Source: CAYHVK01 sp964360255 | GTDB taxonomy: Bacteria; Bdellovibrionota; Bdellovibrionia; Bdellovibrionales; UBA1609 | Reading direction: 5' to 3' | Assembly: GCA_964360255.1 (NCBI GenBank) | Contig: CAYHVK010000008.1 | Span: 1 to 64,000, forward strand | Length of the DNA: 64,000 nucleotides | Shown here: positions 16,369-26,300 of the stretch, in pieces | How positions within the stretch are numbered: the first letter of the stretch is position 1 | Layout of the letters: every line of letters starts with the position of its first letter | The notes under the pieces: generated by a model | Databases searched by the model: none | What the model was told of the DNA's origin: nothing | Seen by the model: only the letters and a program-made list of their open reading frames with translations | Translations under genes and position numbers: made by a program

Positions 16369-17256
16369 ATGAAGTCACTTAATTCTGCTCAAGTAAAATT
16401 TGGCCTCGGCATTCTTATCGCTTTAGTTTTAGCCCTGGCTATTGTCGCCATTTGGCCAAAATCAAAACCCGAGACGCGAAATGAATTCTATTTTCATCCT
16501 GACGCCGTCAAAGATATTGAGTGGGAGATCGCCGGCAAAAAATGGTTTCATTCACGAAAAGACCGCGGCACGCCTTGGACGCCGGTCACCGATGGCCCAG
16601 CCATGCAAAATCGCCTCATTGCTTTAGGTACGGCTCAATTAGAAAAAATGAGAGCTTCATCTGGAGGTCTACGGGTTAAAGTTGGTTTTGGAGCGGGCAA
16701 TATGGGCGAGGGCCTATACGATGATGGCCGTTTCGTATGGACACAAGGTTTGAAGAAAGGCTTTGGCTTCACAGCTACAGAGTCAGCGCAGGACGCTCTT
16801 GAAGAAGGCCAGTATGCCTACAACAGTCATTTCTGGACATGGTGTGTGTCTCGACCTCAGGTTATCAATGGTCGACTTGGCGACGGCGTACCTTTCAGGG
16901 TCGAAATTGAAAAAGGACAATGGTACGTAAAAAACGGCGAAAAAAAATCTAAGATTGATTCAACCGTTATCGAAAAATGGTTAGGCCGCAATTGCACAGT
17001 GAAAATTGATTTCTTTAAAGATCGCGCGAGCTTCACCGGCTTATTGAAACGTCTGGCTGAGATTTCAAATGCGGCGGAGTGGTCGATCAGTTTTGCTGCC
17101 TCAACTCAAGATAAATCCAAGGATACAATGGCGGGCACTATTGAGTACGTAAAAAAAGGAAAGTTTTGGCTGATTAATAATGAAATGGCCATTTACAGTC
17201 GTCAACTGGATGAGGCTCTTACTGAGCTTTCTCAGTCGGTGCAACTTTCGAATTAA
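16369..17256 (+). CDS. Membrane-anchored protein of unknown function
   Basis: This 295-residue protein has one N-terminal hydrophobic segment (LGILIALVLALAIVAIW), probably a signal anchor, and a soluble, likely periplasmic, remainder rich in tryptophan. Its repeated short beta segments recall DUF4340-type proteins found near ABC gliding-type transporters, but the resemblance is loose and I do not assign it. Its 3' end overlaps motB by 38 bases in convergent orientation. Confidence 0.65.
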   Translation: MKSLNSAQVKFGLGILIALVLALAIVAIWPKSKPETRNEFYFHPDAVKDIEWEIAGKKWFHSRKDRGTPWTPVTDGPAMQNRLIALGTAQLEKMRASSGGLRVKVGFGAGNMGEGLYDDGRFVWTQGLKKGFGFTATESAQDALEEGQYAYNSHFWTWCVSRPQVINGRLGDGVPFRVEIEKGQWYVKNGEKKSKIDSTVIEKWLGRNCTVKIDFFKDRASFTGLLKRLAEISNAAEWSISFAASTQDKSKDTMAGTIEYVKKGKFWLINNEMAIYSRQLDEALTELSQSVQLSN

Positions 17257-17950
17257 AAATGCTTAAGACAACGCGGCGATTTTGCCTTTGGCCTTCAGGA
17301 TTTTTCTCTCCACTGGGCATGCGGTTCGATTGAAGGGGGCGACTGGCACCATAGCCGACCGCCACTAGATCTTTTTCAGAGAACCCATTTTTTTCAAAAA
17401 TTGAAATAATATAACCAGCGCGGGCGCCGCTGAGCTCCCAGTTAGAGACGAAGCGAGATTTTTCGCCGATCGGAGTGTCATCCGTATGGCCTTCAACACG
17501 AATTTTAAAGCCTGTGCCTTTTTCTTTTACGACCTTCGCCATTTCTATCATTGTTTTTTCAGCTGACGGACTTAAAGTGGCCGAACCAGAATCGAAGAAA
17601 AGATTTGATGAAAAAGTAATCGTCAGACCATTTTGATTGGCGACGAACTGTAAGTTGTTCAAGATTTGTTCGTCGCTGATTCTTTGTTTAATAGAATTTT
17701 GCAAATCGCTGAACTCAGGCGAGCTAGCATTATTGACGCCGTTCCCTTGCATATATGTCGATAGTGTTTTACGAAGAGCATCGCCTTCATCCATTATTAA
17801 AGATGAGTAAAGCATAACGAAAAGCGTGAACAGAAGAGTCATGAGATCGGCGTAAGACAACAGCCAAATTGTCTCGTCATCATCAACCGTAATATCTGGC
17901 TGATTGAGTTCGCGCAAAATTTGTTGATCTTTGCGTTCTAGGTCGCTCAT
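17219..17950 (-). CDS. motB: MotB-like stator protein with OmpA peptidoglycan-binding domain
   Basis: This 243-residue protein has a short cytoplasmic N-terminus, one transmembrane helix with the key aspartate in LLSYADLMTLL (Asp35), a plug/linker, and a C-terminal OmpA domain (GHTDDTPIG, NWELSGARA, RRVVL). MotB anchors the stator to peptidoglycan and carries the proton-binding aspartate. The ATG overlaps the motA stop by four bases. The gene is last in the lipoprotein-FliFG-barrel-motA-motB operon. Confidence 0.93.
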   Translation of the reverse strand: MSDLERKDQQILRELNQPDITVDDDETIWLLSYADLMTLLFTLFVMLYSSLIMDEGDALRKTLSTYMQGNGVNNASSPEFSDLQNSIKQRISDEQILNNLQFVANQNGLTITFSSNLFFDSGSATLSPSAEKTMIEMAKVVKEKGTGFKIRVEGHTDDTPIGEKSRFVSNWELSGARAGYIISIFEKNGFSEKDLVAVGYGASRPLQSNRMPSGEKNPEGQRQNRRVVLSIFNSKVAPTEKAQ

Positions 17951-18756
17951 GCCGCCTCTTTAACTTTTTGACGGTTGGCTTTCCAATCGAGACGCTCATT
18001 AGCAAGTAAGAATGAATTTAAATCTTCGGCCATTAATACTGGATTCTTCTTTTGAAGTAACAGGCGAACCGCTTCAGTGATCATCATATTTTTTGAGCGA
18101 ACTTCACGAGCTGAATCTTGTAAGTTTTCGGCCAGTGGTAAAATCACCAGATTGGCGAGTGCCACACCATAAAGTGTACCGACTAGAGCAAGGGCTAAGC
18201 TGGGCCCTACTGAGCCCATTGTGCCAGACTTACCAAGCTGAGCCATAATGCCAATCATGCCCATAACGGCCCCCATAAGACCGAAAGCTGGCGGGAACTT
18301 AGCGAGAGCTTTAAACTTCAAAGCTTCTTCTTGATAACGTTGGTAAACACTCATCGTGCGCGTTGCTAGAATACGCATGAGATCTTCGTGAGCGATGTAA
18401 TTATCTGCAACTAGCTCTAAAGCTTCTTTTAAAAACGGGTCTTCAATATTTTTCACTTCTTCACGTAGACGTTCTGGGTTCGTGCGGTAGATATCTGAAA
18501 GAATCATGAGTTTCTCGATCATTTCACGAGGGCGATGATCGCGGCCCGATTTTAAAATACGACGATAAAGAACATGAAGAAGAGTAAAGAGGCGAGTGAG
18601 TCCAAAAGAAATAGCGGCCGCTGAGAATGTTCCACCAAATACGACAAGTGCGGCGTGACCATTAACGAAAATCCAAGGGTTGGCAGCTGAAGTCAGGGCG
18701 GCGGTTACGAATACGAATGTCGCAAGAAAGAAAGAAAAAACTGTAGTCGTACGCAT
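17947..18756 (-). CDS. motA: MotA-like stator proton channel protein
   Basis: This 269-residue protein has four transmembrane helices: two at the N-terminus, then a cytoplasmic loop with charged ERLREEVKNIEDPFLKEAL, then FPPAFGLMGAVMG and SLALALVGTLYGV, which carry the conserved channel prolines and glycines. MotA works with MotB to convert ion flow into torque. The ATG at 18756 has AGGAG five bases upstream; the longer frame to 18861 overlaps the barrel gene and is rejected. Length is normal for MotA, with no long tail as in ZorA. Confidence 0.93.
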   Translation of the reverse strand: MRTTTVFSFFLATFVFVTAALTSAANPWIFVNGHAALVVFGGTFSAAAISFGLTRLFTLLHVLYRRILKSGRDHRPREMIEKLMILSDIYRTNPERLREEVKNIEDPFLKEALELVADNYIAHEDLMRILATRTMSVYQRYQEEALKFKALAKFPPAFGLMGAVMGMIGIMAQLGKSGTMGSVGPSLALALVGTLYGVALANLVILPLAENLQDSAREVRSKNMMITEAVRLLLQKKNPVLMAEDLNSFLLANERLDWKANRQKVKEAA

Positions 18757-18764
18757 AGCAACTC

Positions 18765-19391
18765 CTAAAAAGTATAACCCACACCGACAAAGACCTTTAA
18801 TATGGTCGCTGTCACACTCACTGATGAAGCCACGCTTGAGCCAAAAGAATAACTCACGCAAGCGTCAATATTTACATTCGGCGAAACCGATTTCTTAAGA
18901 CCGCCTGTCGCACCAGCTTCAATTAAAGTCGAATAAGACGATAAAACGCTACCAAATGGTACGACTAGAAACTGTGCTAAACTTGCATCCCAGCCGGCAT
19001 ACAAACTGTAAGTCGACTTTGATTGAAAAAAATCTCCGTCAGAAGTTTCATCAACGGCTTGGCTGTCTCCACGAAAAAAGAAACGCTGCCCAAGACCGGC
19101 ACCAAAATAGCGAGCGCGGGCAAGTCCGCTTTCATTGGCTAAATTAGCTCTGACCATCCAAGCTTTGCGCGGGGAGCTGTAAAGCCAAAGCTCGCCTTGA
19201 ATATTCACATCGGTTGTAAATGTACCATTGCTCACATCTTGACCTTGGAATTCGCCGGTCATAAATCCGGTGCGCAAGAGAATTTCTTTTCTATCTTTGC
19301 CTTCAGCTAAAACAGCTGTGCTAAAAGATAAGCTAAAAAGTAATGCGATTAAAAATAAAGCCCACTTAGGCTGCGGATGAGTGCTTAGCAT
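18765..19391 (-). CDS. Predicted outer-membrane beta-barrel protein of the motAB operon
   Basis: This product of about 208 residues has a signal peptide (FLIALLFSLSFSTAVLA) and a mature part of alternating strands ending in VFVGVGYTF, the C-terminal aromatic signature of outer-membrane barrels. Its start lies inside the end of the FliF/FliG-like gene; ATG 19391 has GGAGG 12 bases upstream, and a TTG at 19412 is possible. Its end is eight bases before motA. Operon context suggests it is an outer-membrane partner of the motor. No family is recognised. Confidence 0.7.
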   Translation of the reverse strand: MLSTHPQPKWALFLIALLFSLSFSTAVLAEGKDRKEILLRTGFMTGEFQGQDVSNGTFTTDVNIQGELWLYSSPRKAWMVRANLANESGLARARYFGAGLGQRFFFRGDSQAVDETSDGDFFQSKSTYSLYAGWDASLAQFLVVPFGSVLSSYSTLIEAGATGGLKKSVSPNVNIDACVSYSFGSSVASSVSVTATILKVFVGVGYTF

Positions 19392-21099
19392 CTTTCTGAC
19401 GAGCCTCCGCAATCCATTTGTTAAAGACTTCAGTGGCCACTTGCTGATTTTCAGGGGAAGAGCGAATGTATTTGCGAATGCGGTGATTGAATTCTTTTAC
19501 AATGGTATCTTTGCGATTTTCAATCACAGTTCGGCGAGCAATATCGGCCGTAATCTGCTCTATTTCAATTTCAAGAACTTCGCGCACACGCGGTTCTGAT
19601 TTAAAGAAATTTAAAAAGTGAACTCGCTGTTGATTTGAAAGAGTGAATAAATAATCAGCGCGTTCTTCAAGTGGATAAGAATTAAGTGAGGGTTTAAGAA
19701 TTTTCTCAGGCAATTCTTCAATCAAAAACTGTGGAAAGCTTTCTAAAGCAATGCTTTCAAGCTCGCCGTTAGGTGAGCTGGCAGCCAATGATTTATAGAA
19801 AGCGAGTTCGCGCTCAGAATCAAGTTGCGAGGCGACTTCAAGCCACTTCGCCACTGAGCTTTCAGTTTTGCCTTCTTCTGATTTGCGACGCTCAAGCACC
19901 ATTTGATGGGCTTGTTTCGCCATGGCATTCAAATTGAAATGTTTACTCGCACGAGTTTTTAAGAATTCGTTAAGCGCCTCAAAAGAAACCCACCCCATGA
20001 TTTGTTCCATCTGCGGAGTTGAGTAGTACTTCATAAAGAGCTCTAGCATCGACGGATCTTGGCCAGTGATATAGACAGCTTCGTCAATTGTGAAATCATG
20101 AATGTATTGCAACAAGTGTTCTGAATCGAGCGACTGATAAACGAAATGCTGAGTAATATGCTGAGTTAATACCGCATCTAAGTCGGCAAAAGTTTCGGTC
20201 TTAAGTTCGTACTCAGTTACTTTTTTAACTTTGTTTAAAGTGTCTTTACGTAGACCTGCGAGCATTTTCTTGGTGCTCCCGAGGTCTGAGCCGTGAAAGA
20301 TATAAGCCAGAAGAGCTAAATCAGCTTCGTCTTCAGAGCGACTTAATTTTTCTATAAAGTTGCAGGCCGAAGGCAGATCTTCTGTTGTCCACTGAGCCCA
20401 TTTTTCAATACCTTCAAAAGTATCAAGGGCAGAGCCATGGCCGCCATTTGATTTCGTGACAGGTTTCTGCTCAAAAACATTGGATAGAGCATTGGTCTTA
20501 TCGCCAGAGCTGGTGCTGTTTAAAGCTCCACCTAAATTGATTTTAGAAAGTTTGCCTGAAGCCGTAATAAGACCAAATACAATAAGAGCCGCACAAACAA
20601 TAAGGGCCATTGGCGTCCAAAAACGTGGATCACTTGTCACTGTTGACGCTTTCATCGGCGTGAAAGCTGTGATTGTCACTGGTATCGATTTTTTTAGTTG
20701 CGGTAGAGCGGCTTTTGCCGTCGCTTCGATACGTTTTTTCAACATGTCTTCATCAAGACCTTTGATTTTGTCGGTGATCGATACATCGATAGACATATTC
20801 GTAATATCGTCTTCGTAGCGGTAATTTTTATTATCAGTAATACGAGCTGTAAAACCAAGTTTTGAGAAGTAAACTTCATCAGCATTGCGTGCTTTAGAAG
20901 CTTCTTTTGTTTCTACTGAAAGATTGATGCTGAAATTATTAGCACCAACTAACGGGGCTAATACCATCTCAAGACGATTGAGCATACGATTTTCAAAGGC
21001 CGTTTGAGCCGAAGAGAAGTCTTCAGGAGCAGCAAAAGCTTTGCTGAAAGACATCAAGCTTAATGAGATTAAAAGTGCGAGTGCAACTAGGTGTCTCAT
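19366..21099 (-). CDS. FliF-like ring domain fused to a FliG-like cytoplasmic domain
   Basis: This 577-residue protein has a signal peptide to about residue 23, then a periplasmic domain in which RLEMVLAPLVGANNFSINL (41-60) and the later VSITDKIKGLDEDMLKKRIE block follow the ring-building domain of FliF. One helix (161-181) crosses the membrane. The cytoplasmic 390 residues are mostly helical; the stretch near 455-540 (EERADYLFTLSNQQRVHFL) resembles the FliG C-terminal domain that meets MotA. The FliF match is moderate and the FliG match weaker, both by eye. No other flagellar genes are near. Confidence 0.7.
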   Translation of the reverse strand: MRHLVALALLISLSLMSFSKAFAAPEDFSSAQTAFENRMLNRLEMVLAPLVGANNFSINLSVETKEASKARNADEVYFSKLGFTARITDNKNYRYEDDITNMSIDVSITDKIKGLDEDMLKKRIEATAKAALPQLKKSIPVTITAFTPMKASTVTSDPRFWTPMALIVCAALIVFGLITASGKLSKINLGGALNSTSSGDKTNALSNVFEQKPVTKSNGGHGSALDTFEGIEKWAQWTTEDLPSACNFIEKLSRSEDEADLALLAYIFHGSDLGSTKKMLAGLRKDTLNKVKKVTEYELKTETFADLDAVLTQHITQHFVYQSLDSEHLLQYIHDFTIDEAVYITGQDPSMLELFMKYYSTPQMEQIMGWVSFEALNEFLKTRASKHFNLNAMAKQAHQMVLERRKSEEGKTESSVAKWLEVASQLDSERELAFYKSLAASSPNGELESIALESFPQFLIEELPEKILKPSLNSYPLEERADYLFTLSNQQRVHFLNFFKSEPRVREVLEIEIEQITADIARRTVIENRKDTIVKEFNHRIRKYIRSSPENQQVATEVFNKWIAEARQKDAKHSSAA

Positions 21100-21665
21100 C
21101 GACCGCCTTTTGCTTGCGCACTTTTAAGAAGAGACTTGAGCTCTGCACTTTCAGGTTCAAATTGTAAAGCCCGCTGAAAATCTTGTGTTGCCGCAGCGAA
21201 TTCAGAGCGTAACATGTAAATAGAGCCACGCATTTCATAAATAGCCGAAACTTCCGGGAACTCTTTCGCCATTTCATCGAGTTTATTAACGGCTTTTATA
21301 TATTCACTTTTTTGCGCCAAGCTTTGGGCCTGAAACAAACCTTCAATAATTTTATTAGTTGCGGCGGCACCAGTGGATTTTTTAAGATCAAAGTTGTAAT
21401 CGAGTTGTAGGCCGGTCAAGCTTACAAAAATCAATTCACGGGGAGCAAATCCTTCTTTGCTGATGCGAAGAATATAAGGACCGCTATTTTGTTTTTTATC
21501 TATGTCATCAATCATAACTTGGAGAGGAGTTTCTCCAATAGGAATTGTTGATTGATCTTTTACACTTACAAGTTCGACTTTGGCTTGAGAAGGGTTCGAT
21601 TTCAAAGTGATGTGACCAGCGCAGCCGGTGACTAGAGTCGACAATAGAATGAAAATATACTTCAT
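21096..21665 (-). CDS. Lipoprotein with PEGA-like and TPR regions
   Basis: This 189-residue protein starts with a lipobox (LVTGC, Cys15). It is followed by a PEGA-like beta domain (ITLKSNPSQAKVELV, IGETPLQVMI, YILRISKEGFAPREL) and C-terminal tetratricopeptide-like helices. PEGA domains sit on envelope surfaces and bind other proteins or wall. It is first in the motAB operon and overlaps the FliF/FliG-like gene by four bases, so it is likely to be an assembly or anchoring factor. A GTG three bases upstream is an alternative start. Confidence 0.78.
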   Translation of the reverse strand: MKYIFILLSTLVTGCAGHITLKSNPSQAKVELVSVKDQSTIPIGETPLQVMIDDIDKKQNSGPYILRISKEGFAPRELIFVSLTGLQLDYNFDLKKSTGAAATNKIIEGLFQAQSLAQKSEYIKAVNKLDEMAKEFPEVSAIYEMRGSIYMLRSEFAAATQDFQRALQFEPESAELKSLLKSAQAKGGR

Positions 21666-21875
21666 CACGATTAAACCTATTTATCCTTGAAATATTAATC
21701 GGTTGATTGACCTAAGATCTTGTCTGCATCCTTAATTTTCCTTCAGAATCGTGGACATTGGTCCAGCTAGATATGACGTAAGTCTAGGTCTAATGAAGTT
21801 CTGGACGACGAGTCGTGTAGAAAACGACTTATAACTCTGTCATTCTGAGACAAAGTAGCGATAGGAGCGGGTGAC

Positions 21876-22529
21876 ATGCTTAATAAGAAGTTTAATTTTG
21901 AAGATGATCTTTTTACCACGGCCTTTTTAATTCTCGTCAGCATAGGATGGTTTTCGTTAACTTATAACTCGAATTCATCAAATGAAGCAGCAGTTGCCAT
22001 CGAGAGCTCCGCTAGCATTGCTCCGATTGCAACTCAGGTGGCTAATAAAATTGCGAAAGATATAAAAGCTGAGAAAAAAGAAGCTAAAAATGCAGCTTCT
22101 CAACCTAAAGCTGAAAAAGTTCGTGAGATTGCGGCAGTTGAGCCGGGCGCAGCAGAAAAAATTAATGATCGTGCACTTCGCGACTTAAAAGCTCTTACGG
22201 ATAAAATTAACAATAAAGCGGGCAGTGTTGTCGTTTATTACGACGATGCCGGCCCCATTGAGAAACTTCATATCAATGTTGATTTTATGCTTTTAACTGA
22301 TCGCCGGCCACGTATTAGTTCTGAGAAATCGCAGCTCGTGTCTCCGGCCATTATCGCATTTTCTATAGGTAAAAAAGTAGCGGCTTATATCAATTATAAC
22401 TCTAGCGTACCCGAGAATCATATCATCGCCGTCGAGAAGTACATTCAGTCTTATAATAATTTAAAAGTAGAACGTCGTCTTTTGACGACGGCACCCGATC
22501 AACTTGAGCTGACTCTGGAGGTTCAATAA
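21876..22529 (+). CDS. Single-pass membrane protein, periplasmic domain of unknown function
   Basis: This 217-residue protein has one transmembrane helix near residues 13-30, an alanine/lysine-rich linker (residues 60-90) and a C-terminal mixed alpha/beta domain. AGGAG precedes the start. It diverges from the motAB operon with 207 bases between them and overlaps the next gene by one base. No family is recognised. The domain, with its VVYYDDAGPIEKLHI and LNV-type strands, could be a secretin-like or pilotin-like fold, but this is a guess. Confidence 0.65.
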   Translation: MLNKKFNFEDDLFTTAFLILVSIGWFSLTYNSNSSNEAAVAIESSASIAPIATQVANKIAKDIKAEKKEAKNAASQPKAEKVREIAAVEPGAAEKINDRALRDLKALTDKINNKAGSVVVYYDDAGPIEKLHINVDFMLLTDRRPRISSEKSQLVSPAIIAFSIGKKVAAYINYNSSVPENHIIAVEKYIQSYNNLKVERRLLTTAPDQLELTLEVQ

Positions 22530-23389
22530 TGAATATCTCGGCAAAAAATATAACAGTTAAAAAATTAGTTTGGTCTCTTATCGGAACAGCAGAAGGCCTT
22601 TATCTTATCGCGCAGAATCCGAATCCGGTTGCAGTTGTAACGGGTGTTCTTCTTTGTTCCGTTTCAACTTTAATTATCGCCGATGCAATTCGAGAATCAG
22701 CTTTAGAAAATGCGACTAGCGATGTTTTTAATTTTATTAACGAGCAAAAGCGTCGTTTTTCAGCACTCTATGCAATTTATAAAATGGCTCCGGATATTGC
22801 TGCGGCTCGCGAAAACTTTCTCTTGAATGCTTCGCAGGCGAATGCAGTTTTGCCCGCTCCATTGGCCGATACAGTGAACGAAGAGCGCACTCAGATGTGG
22901 AAGAGCGCTGCCTCTGAAGCGGCCGTGAGTAGCGCGGCGACAAAGGTTAAGGCAAAAGTGAAAGCAAAAGACGTGACCCATGAGCGCATTGAGTGGATGA
23001 GCTACGCTGAAGCGGGTCTCAAAAATTTAAAAATGGGCCTTTTGACTTCAGATATCTATTCGCGAATCGAGAATGAGAATACGCTTATTGTGACTGATGT
23101 GGGGCAAAGCGAAGTGGGCGCTAAACAAATGCGCGACTATGCTAAAAACAAATTAAGCCTGAGTTTTTGGATCGCGAAAAAAACAATCGGCGGTTCTGAT
23201 CTCTTGGTTATCTCACGCGATACGCTCACTCAAGAGAGTGAACTCGTACCGAAGGTGTTAAAGCGTTTAGCCGGTGAGTACAGCAAAGTGCTGGTCTTTG
23301 TTCATTCTGATGTTGAGCAAAATATAAAAGGCAACCTAGTGCCGCCTTCTGAACAAATCATCAATTCAAATTCTGTTATTTTGGAATAG
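22529..23389 (+). CDS. Membrane protein with alanine-rich coiled region, unknown function
   Basis: This 286-residue protein has a hydrophobic hairpin of two helices at residues 12-55, then a cytoplasmic or periplasmic helical region with charged lysine-rich stretch (KVKAKVKAKDV) and a C-terminal alpha/beta domain with repeated VTD, VISRD and LVFVHSD strands. It overlaps the preceding gene by one base, so the two are translationally coupled. It converges with the giant lipoprotein gene, overlapping by 14 bases. No family is recognised. Confidence 0.65.
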   Translation: MNISAKNITVKKLVWSLIGTAEGLYLIAQNPNPVAVVTGVLLCSVSTLIIADAIRESALENATSDVFNFINEQKRRFSALYAIYKMAPDIAAARENFLLNASQANAVLPAPLADTVNEERTQMWKSAASEAAVSSAATKVKAKVKAKDVTHERIEWMSYAEAGLKNLKMGLLTSDIYSRIENENTLIVTDVGQSEVGAKQMRDYAKNKLSLSFWIAKKTIGGSDLLVISRDTLTQESELVPKVLKRLAGEYSKVLVFVHSDVEQNIKGNLVPPSEQIINSNSVILE

Positions 23390-26300
23390 CTTGGATTCTG
23401 CTATTCGATGAGTCGGTAACATAGATAAAGTTCGTATCGCCCGTAATGGCAGTGGGATCATTAAATGCTCCCATTGGCATAGCTGCCTGAGATGCGCCGC
23501 CTGTACACCAACCAGGAGTTACAGAGTTGGCTAGTGTCGCAGCGCAATTAGCATCGCCACCTGTAGGCTGAACAGAGACCATTCCGCGCCAGCCAACAAA
23601 AGCGCCAGTGACTTTGTTATGTTTGGTGACGCGATGGTTGCCTGCGTCGACCACATACATAAAGTTTGAATTCGGGTCTACCCACACTCCAACCGGAGCA
23701 TTGAAGGCATTGTCGAATACTGTTCCTCCAGAAGCTTGTGATCCACCACCTAAGCACCAAGCAGAAACTGCATAAGTGCCAACAGCTGGGCCGGCGGGCG
23801 CGCAATCAGTAGCAAGCGTAGGACCAGCGCCCACGCTTGGGCCGAGTACAGTAGGCTTCGAGCCATTTGTTCGGCCAATCCAGCCTTGGTAAACACCAGA
23901 TGTTGAATCAAATTTATGAATTCGATGAGCTCCAGTATCAGCGACGTAAATATATCCACCACTGTAAGCTACGCCTTGTGGGCTAATGAATCCCATAAAG
24001 AGAGATGCTGTCGGCATGGTCGTAGCCGCATTCGCTGCTTTACCGCCAGCTCCTAAGCACCAATACGTCGTTGAAGAATTGGCGTTCATTCCTGTGCACG
24101 AAGCATTTTGTGCTGGCGAAACTGTTGGGCCAGAGCCGCCTGTGGCAGAGCCATTGGCTCGGCCGATCCAACCCAGAAATTTTCCGGCGCGATCACCAGG
24201 TGATGGTGAATCGTTGGTTGTTGAATACATACTGATACGGTTGTTGCCGGTATCAGCTACATAAAGTCGTTTATTAGTTGCATCGAGTGCTAGTCCGCGT
24301 GGATTATTCATAGCTCCATCAACGTTAGCGTTCGTGTGCTGACCACCAGAGCAGAATGCGTCCGTATATGTTGATGTTCCGACACTTTCACATTGAAGCG
24401 TTCCAGCAGAATCAAAGCCTGACATACCAGCCACGGATGCTCCGGTGTAACCGATCCAGCCGAAGAACGCCGCGCCGGATTTTGTGATTCTCAAGACGCG
24501 ATGGCGGGTGCTTTCTGCAATATAAAGATAATTACTATCAGCCGCCAAATCTCTAGGCTCGCGCATTTCTCCGGTACCTTGGTTGATACTCGCCTGACTG
24601 GCTTGTTGCCCGGCAGGAGTGCCGCCGTAACACCATTTCGGGGTCAAGCCTCCAGCTGAAATTCCGGTACAGTCATCGTCACTTGTCGGAGTCGTTGTTA
24701 CTTTACCATACCAGCCAGCGAAAGTTCCATTCTCTGCATCGTAGCGTTTGATGCGGTTGTTGGCTGTATCCGAAACATATAAGTAAGAGCCATCTTTAAG
24801 TACGCCAGAGATAAAACTTGCGACGGCAAATGCATTTGTGTTCGAGTTTGTTAAGCTGCCGGCTCCGAATCCAAGATCATCATTTCTTAAGCCGATGGCT
24901 CCTAATACTTGTTCAGTAAATGTCGTTGCCCAAGTTGTTGGCGAATTTGGTTTTGAGCCAATCCAGCCCAGAGATTCGCCTGTATCGAGGTCATTAATTT
25001 GAATTTTCGAGTTGAAAATATCTGCCGTGTAAATCTTTTTTGGTGTCGAAACGAGATCAAGAGCAAACTGATAAGGAGCATTGAATTGACCATCGTACGC
25101 ACCCGATTGAGAAGATCCTCCTATGCACCAGCCAGGTGTGGCAAAACCAGATGAGGTCGTTGAGCAGCCGGTAGCGCCTGAAGATGGCGAAGTATTCACT
25201 CGACCAATCCAGTCGAATGATGTGAGTGGAGTTGTATTGGCAGGATCAAAACGAATAATTCGGTGATCACTGAAAGTTTGATACAAATAAGTCCCGTCAG
25301 TATCAATGGAGTATACGCTCCTTGTGAGTCCAGGTCGGTTGTCGCCGTTTGGACTATAACTAGTTCCAGTTCCTGTATAGTAGCGATAATTTGTGTACTG
25401 CGGAACTCCGCCAACGCACCAGCCGGTATCAGCGCCAGTCAATGCTGTGCAGTTGAGGCCGCCAGTGCCTTGATAACCAGGATCACGAATCATTCTGCCA
25501 GCCCAAGCCGCTGTTTGACCTGTATTTAGGTTGAAACGTACGAGGCGGCCGTTAGTTGTATCCATGAAATAGGCCAGAGAAGTGGCACCTGGAATAATAG
25601 CAAGACCAACAGGGGCATTAAACCAGTTATCATAATTCGTCACCGGAGTCTGACTTGAAAAACAGTTCGTTGGATTTGTACAGCCGCCTGGGGCGCCGCC
25701 GTTGAATGCTGCCTGTGAAGTGCCGCCTTTGCACCAGCCTGGTGTTGCATCGCCAGAAGAAAGTGGCGTGTCACAACCAGTTGTATTGTAACCATTGGTC
25801 ATGCCAGCGACTGCATTTGTTCGCCCTGCCCAGCCTTCCCATGTGATATTGGTGCTTGTAATTTTCATGCGCACAATACGATTTGAGCTTGTTTCATTTA
25901 AAATTAGAAGTTGAGCGGCTGCTGTCGGATCATAATAACTGCTGATGTTACTGTTGAATGACAACGAGAAAATTCCATCCCAGTTTGTTGAGTTGGCAGG
26001 AGCTGTCGCCCGTGAAATAGAGCGGCCCCCATAGCACCAATCAGGAGTGGCAGTATTAATGGCGGCTGATCCTGAAGCACAAGACGACGGGATAAAGCCA
26101 GCGGCACCTGCGCGGCCATACCAACCTTTAAATTCACCAGTAGATTCAAGATATCGAACGATTCGATTATTACCCACATCAAGCACGTAAAGATATGTTC
26201 CGTCTCCTGTGATAGAGGCAGGAGTGTTGAGCATGCCATCCCAATTAGTTAAGCCAGTGGCCGGCGAACGAGGAGACGTACCGCCTGTGCACCAGCCTGG

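Noticed and set aside
18757..18861. Longer MotA start at 18861
   Set aside because: It would overlap the barrel gene and add a cysteine-rich stretch unlike MotA, whereas ATG 18756 has AGGAG five bases upstream.
20456..20818. 120-codon frame opposite the FliF/FliG-like gene
   Set aside because: It lies wholly inside a well-supported gene on the other strand, and its product has no recognisable domain.
17219..21668. Zorya-type anti-phage system because of MotA/MotB-like genes
   Set aside because: MotA has normal length without the long ZorA tail, and no ZorC, ZorD helicase or ZorE nuclease is nearby. The FliF/FliG-like protein points to a motor.
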